Assembly: GCA_004296865.1 (NCBI GenBank)
Contig: SCVQ01000040.1
Coordinates: 1-9,052 of the forward strand
DNA from: Nitrospirota bacterium
GTDB lineage: Bacteria > Nitrospirota > Nitrospiria > Nitrospirales > Nitrospiraceae
Reading direction: 5' to 3'
Length of the DNA stretch: 9,052 nucleotides
Translations under genes and position numbers: made by a program
Part shown: positions 1 to 5,820 of the stretch, piece after piece
How the letters are laid out: each line of letters starts with the position of its first letter
Position numbering within the stretch: the first letter of the stretch is position 1
Notes under the pieces: generated by a model
What the model saw: only the letters and a program-made list of their open reading frames with translations
What the model was told of the DNA's origin: nothing
Databases searched by the model: none

Positions 1-70
1 AGAACAGATCGGTCAATTGCTGTTCGGTTGCGGAATACGGCAAGCCACCCACATAAATCTTCGAACCCAT
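1..70 (-). CDS. RRM-type RNA-binding protein, N-terminal fragment
   Basis: The first 23 codons of a gene that runs off the left edge. The minus strand reads MGSKIYVGGLPYSATEQQL and then TDLF. The stretch KIYVGGL is the RNP2 strand that opens an RNA recognition motif, and the following SATEQQLTDLF matches the first helix. Bacterial members are usually short single-RRM proteins that bind single-stranded RNA, and some are cold-induced; this is family knowledge. The ATG at 70 is well supported by an AAGGAGGG Shine-Dalgarno (plus-strand 77-84) six bases upstream. RNP1 and the C-terminal tail lie outside the window, so full length cannot be judged. The gene has a long, structured leader, described separately. 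Confidence 0.88.
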   Translation of the reverse strand, partial: MGSKIYVGGLPYSATEQQLTDLF

Positions 71-163
71 GGGGGTCCCTCCTTAGGAATTTGAGTGATA
101 TTGTCTTGGACTCGAGAAGGAAGCATCGACGGGAAGAACACGGGCCGAAGACGCGAGAGCGAA

Positions 164-183
164 GCGGCTTGGGTCTGGCTTCC
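164..183. repeat. 20-bp exact direct repeat, copy 1 (in RRM leader)
   Basis: The sequence gcggcttgggtctggcttcc here is identical to 4616-4635, which lies inside the 3' end of the ABC ATPase gene in the same orientation. The flanking bases differ at both ends. This copy lies in the non-coding leader of the RRM gene, between the leader hairpin and the ribosome binding site. Confidence 0.7.
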
Positions 184-192
184 GATCAAATT

Positions 193-252
193 CCCGGGGC
201 AAAACAACATCGGTTCGGGCCTTGCTGACGATGTTCCATTGCCAGGCCCGGG
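193..252 (-). promoter_or_regulatory. Structured 5' leader of the RRM gene with two competing hairpins
   Basis: Fold 1 is a nested hairpin. Arm 193-197 pairs with 248-252 (5 bp), 198-202 with 239-243 (5 bp) and 206-212 with 229-235 (7 bp), leaving a 16-nt loop at 213-228. That makes 17 perfect base pairs broken by a 3x3 internal loop and a 4-nt bulge. Fold 2 pairs 216-222 (CGGGCCT) with 244-250 (AGGCCCG), 7 bp, using the loop of fold 1 plus its outer arm, so the two folds exclude each other. The element starts about 10 nt after the predicted transcription start and ends about 120 nt before the RRM start codon. A role in controlling the RRM gene, for example by temperature, is an inference. 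Confidence 0.5.
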
Positions 253-268
253 CGTTGGAACTGAACTC

Positions 269-297
269 ACGCTACCACAGCATTCCGAAAAAATCAA
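269..297 (-). promoter_or_regulatory. Possible promoter for the RRM gene
   Basis: On the minus strand TTGATT (292-297, 4/6 to consensus) is followed by a 17-bp spacer and TAGCGT (269-274, 3/6). Transcription would begin near 262 and give a leader of roughly 190 nt that opens with the 193-252 hairpin. The -10 match is poor, so the site rests mainly on spacing and position. Confidence 0.3.
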
Positions 298-375
298 CAA
301 CAGAACGCAGGATGCTCGCTTTTTCGATGAGAGGAGGCCGATCCGGTTAAGACAGGCAACAGGTCAAATGAAGGG

Positions 376-610
376 TGTCCCCGGTGCAGGATCGGCATGA
401 AGGGGCCGGTTCGACGAAAGTTGGTTCTATAAGCGGAAAGATCAATCGAAGGTTTTCTCCGCCGGCCTCAGTCACGATAAAGCGATAAGGAGGCCGGCGG
501 TTCACACGAAGTGCGGTTGCATAAACTGAAAGATCAAATTAAGGTTTTCTCCGTCGCCCATCAATTACAATAAACCGATAAATAGGGCGACGGTTCAACC
601 GAAGGTTGGT
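376..610 (-). repeat. Tandem ~92-bp structured repeats between tRNA-Arg and the RRM leader, possible ncRNA
   Basis: A GGTTC box recurs at 408, 499 and 592 (spacing 91 and 93). Segments 436-461 and 528-553 match at 23 of 26 bases, both ending AAGGTTTTCTCCG. Each full unit then forms a hairpin: 459-469 with 490-500 (11 bp, perfect) and 551-559 with 585-593 (9 bp, perfect). The stems differ at two positions, both compensated on the other arm, while the loops share a motif of the form ACRATAAASCGATAA. After each GGTTC comes a small GAA-loop hairpin: 412-415 with 420-423, 505-507 with 511-513, and 596-600 with 604-608, again with different bases but preserved pairing. A degenerate left-hand unit may pair 379-382 with 402-405. 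Strand is assigned from the flanking minus-strand tRNA and RRM genes. No protein frame follows the period. Confidence 0.65.
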
Positions 611-611
611 A

Positions 612-688
612 TGGTGCCCCCGACACGAATTGAACGTGCGACCCAGAGTTTAGGAAACTCTTGCTCTATCCAACTGAGCTACGGGGGC
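612..688 (-). tRNA. tRNA-Arg (anticodon CCU)
   Basis: On the minus strand the gene starts GCCCCCG (5' acceptor arm) and ends CGGGGGC-A-CCA, a perfect 7-bp acceptor stem with discriminator A and an encoded CCA. The D arm is GCTC/GAGC with loop AGTTGGATA. The anticodon stem is AGAGT/ACTCT with loop TTCCTAA, giving anticodon CCT (CCU in RNA), which reads the arginine codon AGG. The T arm is GCACG/CGTGT with loop TTCAATT. The length is 77 nt including CCA. It has its own promoter and is followed directly by the 376-610 repeats rather than by a U-tract terminator. Confidence 0.96.
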
Positions 689-697
689 GTGAGAGGT

Positions 698-726
698 ACG
701 ATACCGAAGCGGGAGGGGAATGTCTA
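698..726 (-). promoter_or_regulatory. sigma70-type promoter of tRNA-Arg
   Basis: On the minus strand TAGACA (721-726, 5/6 to consensus), a 17-bp spacer and TATCGT (698-703, 4/6) place transcription start at about 691, three bases before the mature tRNA 5' end. The site lies between the end of the DUF4340-type gene and the tRNA. I see no terminator for the upstream operon here, so readthrough is possible. Confidence 0.55.
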
Positions 727-739
727 GACGTGAGATTGC

Positions 740-2155
740 TTACTTCGCCATGCCGCTGACTTGCCGCTCTTTGGATTTCAGGTCGGCCTTGGCCGGAATC
801 TGGGTCAGCAGGTCGGCGCGCGCCTGGAAAATACCCGTGAGCCCTTGCCCCATCGCATAGACGAGACCGCCGGAGCTGGAGCCGAGCACGAGCCGGCCCC
901 GCTGCTTGCCGTCCTTGCCGGTCGCCGTGAATTCGGCGGAGGGAGAGGCGAGACCGTAGGGGGTGAGCGGGCCTGCCTGCTTGACCGTGCGGATCTCGGC
1001 GGGAAGGCTCACGACGCGGCTGACGAAGATGTCCGCGGCTTCCTGGTTGAGGATCTCGGCCGGCTGGTCTTCGAGGACCCAGTCGCCGTTCTGGTTGATG
1101 AGCACGTACTGCTGATCCCGCGTCTTGACGGAGAGCATCGCGATCTCGTCGCGATCGATCCCCAGCAGGCGCTTGTCCTGGAGGGCGAAGAGTTCCTTGG
1201 TGAGGGTTTTGATGATCGCCGGGTTGACGCGGTAGATGGGCTCGTCGTTCGTGGTAACCGCGTAAGCTTCGCCGCTGGCTGGGTCGAGCTGGAACAGTCG
1301 CAGGGTCCGGTCCGCCGCACCCTGGTGCACGGTGATCTTGACCGCCGGCCTGGTAAGCTTCGACAGGAGCGCGTCATGCTGGGGCCCGGGATCGATGAAC
1401 CCGATGGCTTTGAGGTCTTTGAGTTTCATGAGCAGGGTCCGGACCTCCGTTTGGTCGGCCCCGGTTTCGATCGGCGCGCGGATTTTCCATTTTTTGTTGT
1501 CCGTCGACTGGGCCTGCTCCGGCGGGCCCGCATGGCCGACCTGGTCTTGCCGGTACAGGACGATCTCGCTGGCGGGATAGGTCAGCCGCAGTCGATCGGT
1601 CTGAAACGGATCGACGCGCAGCACGTCCTTTTTGCGGAAGGTGAGCAGCGTCTTGTTGAAGACGTCCTTGGGCGCAAGGTCGGTCAAGAGGATTTTCTTG
1701 TCCGAGGCCCGCATGGCGTAGAGGGTGGAGGAGGTCGGTCCGCTGTCGCCGAGCGAAAGGGTCTCTTGGCGAGGTCCCGCCTTCACGGTCAGGACGGCGG
1801 ACGGGTGCTCGAGCCCGAAGGGGGCCAGCGCCGCCGCCTTTTCCTCGACCACGCGCGAGACCTTGCCCAGCGTCAAGGCCCTGAGCAGGGCCTCCACTTC
1901 ACGGGGGTCCGCGTCGGCCTTCAGCGGAGCCGTGATTCTCCAGGCGCGCGTCTGATCGAGCTCGAGGACCACTTCGCCCACGACCGTGCGGACCGTCAGC
2001 CCGGTGATCTCGTGTTCCGAGATGGAGAGGAGCCGCTTGTCCTGGACCTCGTCCTGGGTCTGCCTGCGTTCCGACGGCAGCTCGATCCAAAAAACATAGG
2101 CAGCCAGACCTGCCAGCACGAGGGCCATGAGGATGGTGAACCCGTGTCGTTTCAT
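740..2155 (-). CDS. DUF4340-type membrane-anchored protein of the Gld-like ABC operon
   Basis: 471 aa. One transmembrane helix (about residues 6-26) anchors a large domain that should be periplasmic. The rest divides into three similar units of about 130-145 residues, at about 40-168, 176-322 and 328-464. Each opens with a KRLLSI, KDVLRV or KRLLGI strand and continues with an EI..L.V strand, a W.I..P or W.LEDQP core and a helix with E....L..L. Units 1 and 3 also share a GL.PSA strand and a LYAM or VYAM strand; unit 2 keeps a shorter form of that part. Proteins of this kind (DUF4340) often follow GldG-type genes, and their function is unknown. It is the last gene of the operon, 7 bp after the GldG stop. 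No strong ribosome binding site precedes the ATG at 2155, so translational coupling is likely. I infer a structural or substrate-contact role at the outer face of the ABC complex. Confidence 0.85.
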   Translation of the reverse strand: MKRHGFTILMALVLAGLAAYVFWIELPSERRQTQDEVQDKRLLSISEHEITGLTVRTVVGEVVLELDQTRAWRITAPLKADADPREVEALLRALTLGKVSRVVEEKAAALAPFGLEHPSAVLTVKAGPRQETLSLGDSGPTSSTLYAMRASDKKILLTDLAPKDVFNKTLLTFRKKDVLRVDPFQTDRLRLTYPASEIVLYRQDQVGHAGPPEQAQSTDNKKWKIRAPIETGADQTEVRTLLMKLKDLKAIGFIDPGPQHDALLSKLTRPAVKITVHQGAADRTLRLFQLDPASGEAYAVTTNDEPIYRVNPAIIKTLTKELFALQDKRLLGIDRDEIAMLSVKTRDQQYVLINQNGDWVLEDQPAEILNQEAADIFVSRVVSLPAEIRTVKQAGPLTPYGLASPSAEFTATGKDGKQRGRLVLGSSSGGLVYAMGQGLTGIFQARADLLTQIPAKADLKSKERQVSGMAK

Positions 2156-2162
2156 GATGACT

Positions 2163-3686
2163 CTACAGACGCCGCCGGCGGCGCCAAATGGTCATGCCCC
2201 AGAAGAACGTGAGGGATGGAAGGAGGAGAATCTGGACGTAGAACAGGATGCGTTCTTGGGTCGGATTCGGAATGAAGGGCCGGAACGCCGGTTCCTTGGG
2301 CGTGATGGAGATCAACTCACGCTCCTCCGCCAGCCATCCCAGCGTATGCAGGAGAAAATCGGTATTGCCGGGGAAGTTGACATAGGCGTTGCTGGCGAAA
2401 GAGGAATTGCCGACGATCACGATGGCCGCCCGCTTCGTGCCTTCTTCCGGGGCTTTCTTGGGCGTGAGGGCGGCGGCCAGGGGCAGAGGGCCCTGCACGT
2501 CTTCTTTGTCGTTGAATCCCACGACGCGGCCTTTCAGGTCGGTCTCGGCCCAGCTCCGGGAGGAGGTGCGGGCCAGCGGGACGAAGTCCCAGTCCTTGCC
2601 GGTGTCCTCGTGAAAGGCCAGGTAACGGGACGAGGGGAAGAGCACGGCGAAGTTAAAATCCTGCGTGATCTCGTGCTCGGTAAAGGTGCGGACCATCAAG
2701 GCGGTCAGGTCCCCCTGTGCCAGCCTGTCTTGCAAATCCACCAAGACCCCTTTGCCGGCCTCGACGCCCCACTGTTGCAGGAGGTCGTCGAGTTCAGCCT
2801 GGGTGTCGGGATCCAGGAGGATCAGCAGGCGACCACCGGCTTCCACATACCGGGTCAGGCGGTCCGCTTCTTCCTTGGTGACCGGGCGCCGAGGGCCGGC
2901 TAGGACGAGGACCGACGTATCGTCCGGCACGGCGGCGGCTTGGAGCAGCGAGAGGGTGCCGACCTCGTAGCCTTGTTTGCTCAGGGCTTCCTTCGCGACG
3001 GACAGGCCGGTACGCTCTTGGTCGGCGATGCCGCGCTCGCCATGGCCTTCCAAAAACACGATCTTTTTCTTGGCGTCCTTGGAGACCCGGATCAGCGCCC
3101 CCGTCAGCTCGGCTTCCGAGGCGGCGGTGATGCGGGTCGTCTGCGGGCCGCTCTCGATCACGGCCGTGTCGATCCTGGTGATGCCGTATTGGCGGGCCAC
3201 GGCCGGCTGCCGTTCCGGGTCTACGAACTCCGCTTTCACATGGCTGCTCTGCTGTTTGTAGCTGTCCAGCAGGTCCCGATAGATGTTGAACGTGGGGCTT
3301 CGGTCTTGGGTAAAGACCGTGATCTTGACCTCGCGCGTGAGCCCTCGGAGCACTTGGTATGTCTGCGGGGCCAACGTGAAGTGCTGGGTTTCGGAGAGGT
3401 CCCACCGTTGGGAATGCCGTGCCGCGAGGAAATTGACGATCACCAGAATGCCGATGAACAGCAGTACCATAAGGATACTGTTGGCGCCCAAGCGCGTGGA
3501 GCGGCGAGACGAAAAGGTCTTGAGCGTTTCGACGTGGCCCACGAAGAAGGCCGCCAGGCAGATCAAAGCCAGCCCCTCGCTGAGAGTGACCAGCCAGAGC
3601 TTCTCGGGGACAAGGCTGTAGGCGATGAAGCCCGCCACGCCCAGCACGGTACCGATGATCCCGAGGAGTGATGCAATCCGGTTCAT
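2163..3686 (-). CDS. GldG-type ABC transporter auxiliary membrane protein
   Basis: 507 aa from the ATG at 3686. Three transmembrane helices lie near the N-terminus (about 4-24, 30-50, 69-88), followed by a large non-membrane domain and one C-terminal helix (about 478-500) ending in a run of arginines. The domain has GldG / ABC_transp_aux hallmarks: a KITVF strand near 121, FVDPE near 154, FLEGHGE at 211-217, a GYEV...L.LL segment near 239, VLVLAGP near 259, and GGRLLILLDP near 284. In Bacteroidota GldG works with GldA and GldF in gliding; homologues elsewhere accompany ABC exporters of unknown substrate. A GTG at 3713 would add nine residues (MSTKKSEYP) but has no Shine-Dalgarno, whereas the ATG has a weak GTGAG upstream. 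The gap to the permease gene holds an inverted repeat. Confidence 0.88.
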   Translation of the reverse strand: MNRIASLLGIIGTVLGVAGFIAYSLVPEKLWLVTLSEGLALICLAAFFVGHVETLKTFSSRRSTRLGANSILMVLLFIGILVIVNFLAARHSQRWDLSETQHFTLAPQTYQVLRGLTREVKITVFTQDRSPTFNIYRDLLDSYKQQSSHVKAEFVDPERQPAVARQYGITRIDTAVIESGPQTTRITAASEAELTGALIRVSKDAKKKIVFLEGHGERGIADQERTGLSVAKEALSKQGYEVGTLSLLQAAAVPDDTSVLVLAGPRRPVTKEEADRLTRYVEAGGRLLILLDPDTQAELDDLLQQWGVEAGKGVLVDLQDRLAQGDLTALMVRTFTEHEITQDFNFAVLFPSSRYLAFHEDTGKDWDFVPLARTSSRSWAETDLKGRVVGFNDKEDVQGPLPLAAALTPKKAPEEGTKRAAIVIVGNSSFASNAYVNFPGNTDFLLHTLGWLAEERELISITPKEPAFRPFIPNPTQERILFYVQILLLPSLTFFWGMTIWRRRRRL

Positions 3687-3690
3687 TGGA

Positions 3691-3715
3691 TACTCACTTT
3701 TTTTAGTACTCACTT
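3691..3715. repeat. 9-bp direct repeat around a seven-T run before the GldG-type gene
   Basis: TACTCACTT occurs at 3691-3699 and 3707-3715, separated by a T-rich spacer; the run of seven Ts is 3698-3704. On the gene strand this reads GTGAGTA, then AAAAAAA, then GTGAGTA just before the ATG at 3686. It carries both the alternative GTG start and the only Shine-Dalgarno-like bases for the ATG. Confidence 0.5.
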
Positions 3716-3718
3716 GCT

Positions 3719-3811
3719 GAGGGTGGCTGGGCCGGGCTCAACTGCGCGCGTCCAGCGAGCACATTCCTATGTGCGCGATGCGCGAGCACGACGCCCGGCC
3801 CAGCCACCCTC
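3719..3811. repeat. 93-bp intercistronic element with 19-bp perfect inverted ends
   Basis: GAGGGTGGCTGGGCCGGGC (3719-3737) is exactly complementary to 3793-3811. The 55-bp interior holds a second hairpin, GCACAT (3759-3764) with ATGTGC (3769-3774) around loop TCCT. It also holds a possible CGCGC (3745-3749) with GCGCG (3780-3784) pairing and a direct repeat GCGAGCAC (3755-3762, 3782-3789). It fills the gap between the permease stop and the GldG-type start and has no reading frame. No U-tract follows it in the gene direction, so it is not a standard terminator. It may be a MITE-like or REP-like dispersed repeat, or an mRNA processing or stability hairpin. I see no clear target-site duplication. 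Confidence 0.7.
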
Positions 3812-3817
3812 GCCCCT

Positions 3818-4588
3818 TCATTTCCACCGTTGCGACTCCACGACCCGGTGGGCCAGGAAGAGCATCAGGACCAGCCCGCAGGCGTAATAGACCAGGTCCT
3901 TCGTGTCTACGAGACCGCGGACCAGGCGGTCGAAGTGTTCGATGAACGAGAGGTACGAGACCAGGTGTCCGGCCGGCGTGTCCCCCAGGACGACCCCCAC
4001 GCCTCCCAGCAGCCAGACGAGGATCAGCAGGCCGAAGCTGAGGAAGGCCGCGACGATCTGGTTTTCGGTCAGCGCCGAAGCCAGCACGCCAGTGGTGAGG
4101 AACAAGCCGCCAAGGAGGGCGAGCCCCAAGTAGCTGGTCAGGACCGGATTCCAGTCGAAGCTGCTGTAGAAGGACAGGACCAAGGGGACGAGGCCGGTCA
4201 GGGCCAGCAGGCCCAGGAAGATCGCGTAGACGCCCAGAAATTTTCCGATCACGATTTCATGGACGCCGACGGGGGACGTCATCAGCAACTCGAACGTCTT
4301 GAGCTTGCGCTCTTCCGCGAACAAACGCATGGTGAGCAAGGGGAGCACGAGCATCAGGACGATCGCCAGGCTGTAGAACGTGGGGCGGAATACCAAATCG
4401 TTCAGGTTGAGCTGGGGGGCGGCCCCCTGGAGTTGCATCAGCCGAACCGCCTGGCTGCCGGCATTCACCACGGCCAGGTAGGACAGGACGCCGAAGATCA
4501 AGAGAAACACGGCACTGACCACGTAAACGATCGGCGAGACGAACGCGGATCGCAGCTCTTTGGCGATGATGGCGCGGACCGGTGTCAT
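3818..4588 (-). CDS. ABC-2 type permease (GldF-like)
   Basis: 256 aa with six predicted transmembrane helices (about 18-41, 70-88, 114-140, 149-172, 178-201, 231-249). The segment MRLFAEERKLKTFELLMTSP at 87-106 is the conserved cytosolic coupling region of GldF-like ABC-2 permeases, where the family usually reads M..FAEE...GT.ELL.T.P. It should form the membrane channel and pair with the ATPase encoded just upstream. Its ATG overlaps the ATPase stop codon (ATGA at 4585-4588), which points to coupled translation and fixed stoichiometry. Length is normal for the family. The substrate cannot be read from the sequence. Confidence 0.92.
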   Translation of the reverse strand: MTPVRAIIAKELRSAFVSPIVYVVSAVFLLIFGVLSYLAVVNAGSQAVRLMQLQGAAPQLNLNDLVFRPTFYSLAIVLMLVLPLLTMRLFAEERKLKTFELLMTSPVGVHEIVIGKFLGVYAIFLGLLALTGLVPLVLSFYSSFDWNPVLTSYLGLALLGGLFLTTGVLASALTENQIVAAFLSFGLLILVWLLGGVGVVLGDTPAGHLVSYLSFIEHFDRLVRGLVDTKDLVYYACGLVLMLFLAHRVVESQRWK

Positions 4589-5571
4589 AGGTTGCGGGGC
4601 TCCTCGATCTGTACGGCGGCTTGGGTCTGGCTTCCTCCGGCCAGACCCTCCTCATGTTGGGTCAGGTGGAGAAAGACGTCTTCCAGCGTCATGGAGACGG
4701 TCTTGAGCTCCAAGAGCCCCCAGCCATTGGTCACCACGTAGCGTGCGACCTCGTCCCGCAGGTCCCGTCCGAGCGCGCATTCCAGGAGGAGGGCGCCGGA
4801 GTCGGTCGCCTCGAAGACGTTGAGGATGCCCGGCAGTGCGCGCAGGCGGGCGGCCAGGTCGGCCGGCGGCTGCTTCACGATGAGGCTGATTTTCTCGGAC
4901 CGGCGCAGCCGCGCGGAGAGCCGCTCGGGCGTATCCTCCGCCACGATGCGGCCGCGGTTGATGATGACCACCCGCTGGCAGACCGCCGTGGCTTCCGGCA
5001 GGATGTGGGTGCTGAGGATGACGGTGTGCGAGCCGGCCAGGCTCTTGATGAGTTCACGGATCTCGATGATCTGCTTGGGGTCCAGTCCGACCGTCGGCTC
5101 GTCCAGGATCAAGACCGGCGGGTCATGCAGCAAGGCCTGGGCCAGTCCGACGCGCTGCCGATAGCCTCGGGAGAGGTTGGCGATCAGGCGGTGGCGGACG
5201 TCGCCCAGCGAGAGCCGTTCCACCACGCGATCCAGCCCCCGACGCAGGTCTGCCGCTCCCAGGCCTTTGATCCGTCCCACAAAGGTCAAGTACTCGGCGA
5301 CGGTCAACTCTTGGTACACGGGTGGCGTCTCGGGCAGGTAGCCGATGCGGCGCTTGACCTCGACCGGCTGCTCGAAGCAGTCGAATCCAGCCACACGGGC
5401 CGTGCCTTCGGTGGCCGGCATGAAGCACGTCAGGATCCGCATGGTGGTAGTTTTGCCGGCACCGTTGGGGCCGAGGAAGGCCAGTACCTCACCCTTAGCC
5501 ACCGTGAAGGTGACGCGTTCGATGGCCGTCAGGTCCCCATACCGTTTGGTGATGTTGTGCGCTTCGATCAT
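4585..5571 (-). CDS. ABC transporter ATP-binding protein (GldA-like)
   Basis: 328 aa. Walker A is GPNGAGKTT (34-42). The Q-loop position reads GYLPE (77-81), with Glu where most ABC proteins have Gln, as is common in the GldA-like group. The signature motif is LSRGYRQR (133-140), Walker B is VLILDEPT (153-160), the D-loop is VGLDP (161-165) and the switch histidine is H189. All catalytic residues are present. A C-terminal regulatory region of about 110 residues follows, ending in a tail that contains GSQTQAA, encoded by the second copy of a 20-bp repeat. The ATG at 5571 has AGGAAG about 11 bases upstream. This is the first gene of the operon; it should power the permease whose gene overlaps its stop codon. 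Confidence 0.95.
   Translation of the reverse strand: MIEAHNITKRYGDLTAIERVTFTVAKGEVLAFLGPNGAGKTTTMRILTCFMPATEGTARVAGFDCFEQPVEVKRRIGYLPETPPVYQELTVAEYLTFVGRIKGLGAADLRRGLDRVVERLSLGDVRHRLIANLSRGYRQRVGLAQALLHDPPVLILDEPTVGLDPKQIIEIRELIKSLAGSHTVILSTHILPEATAVCQRVVIINRGRIVAEDTPERLSARLRRSEKISLIVKQPPADLAARLRALPGILNVFEATDSGALLLECALGRDLRDEVARYVVTNGWGLLELKTVSMTLEDVFLHLTQHEEGLAGGSQTQAAVQIEEPRNL
4616..4635. repeat. 20-bp exact direct repeat, copy 2 (in ABC ATPase 3' end)
   Basis: Identical to 164-183. Here it lies in the coding sequence and encodes, on the minus strand, the GSQTQAA part of the poorly conserved C-terminal tail of the ATPase. Confidence 0.7.
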
Positions 5572-5643
5572 TGCCGGACCGACTTCCTGTCTCGAATTTC
5601 TTGGCTAAGGGCTGTGCGGATGCTTCACTTAAGAAAATGGGTA

Positions 5644-5682
5644 GACCCGCGGCCTTCGTTCATTCAAGCAAGGCGGCGGGTC
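5644..5682 (-). promoter_or_regulatory. 5'-end hairpin in the leader of the ABC operon
   Basis: GACCCGC (5644-5650) pairs with GCGGGTC (5676-5682), and GCCTT (5652-5656) with AAGGC (5670-5674), separated by one G-G mismatch: 12 bp with a 13-nt loop. With the promoter at 5691-5719 the transcript would begin near 5684, so this hairpin would sit at the 5' end of the mRNA. Such hairpins can protect against decay; that role is inferred. Confidence 0.45.
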
Positions 5683-5690
5683 CGGCTGGG

Positions 5691-5719
5691 ATATTATCGG
5701 TCTATCGGCGGCCAGTCAA
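5691..5719 (-). promoter_or_regulatory. sigma70-type promoter of the ABC operon
   Basis: On the minus strand TTGACT (5714-5719, 5/6 to consensus), a 17-bp spacer and TAATAT (5691-5696, 4/6) lie about 120 bp upstream of the ATPase ATG. GATAAT is an alternative -10 with a 15-bp spacer. The leader is about 112 nt. Confidence 0.55.
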
Positions 5720-5722
5720 GAG

Positions 5723-5792
5723 CGGCATGTATTGCCGTCATCAGGCGGAGGACCGGCAGGGCCCAGAGGGGCAAGCCCCGAGCGACCCGGTC
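5723..5792. promoter_or_regulatory. Inverted repeats between the divergent promoters, possible operators
   Basis: CGGCA-TGTAT-TGCCG (5723-5737) lies four bases upstream of the ABC operon -35. Further on, GACCGG (5751-5756) pairs with CCGGTC (5787-5792) and encloses GGGG-CAAG-CCCC (5768-5779). They sit in the roughly 100-bp space between two divergent promoters, where a regulator could bind. No known operator consensus is recognised. Confidence 0.25.
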
Positions 5793-5820
5793 GATCAGTT
5801 AAACGCGATCGTGCGCGCTC

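Noticed and set aside
13..300. 95-codon minus-strand frame covering the RRM leader
   Set aside because: It overlaps the RRM gene in another frame, and the well-placed AAGGAGGG serves the RRM ATG at 70. Its GSQTQAA peptide comes from the 20-bp repeat.
325..350. A fourth, degenerate copy of the ~92-bp repeat (GAGGAGGCCG...CCGGTT)
   Set aside because: Only a short similarity, spacing of 63 instead of 92, and no supporting stem.
376..610. CRISPR array or integron attC sites
   Set aside because: Only two or three copies, with no constant repeat and variable spacer pattern, and no GTTRRRY/RYYYAAC core sites seen.
761..2212. 483-codon plus-strand frame antisense to the DUF4340-type gene
   Set aside because: It mirrors the coding frame in GC-rich DNA, has no Shine-Dalgarno or recognisable domain, and its product is a Gly/Arg/Asp-rich string without a fold pattern.
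3698..3704. T7 run as the U-tract of a terminator with the 3719-3811 hairpin
   Set aside because: In the direction of the operon the run is A7, so it cannot serve as a U-tract for the minus-strand transcript.
3830..5802. Long plus-strand frames (3830-4741 and 4621-5802) antisense to the permease and ATPase
   Set aside because: Low-complexity Gln/Glu/Asp-rich products opposite clear ABC genes; an effect of codon bias.
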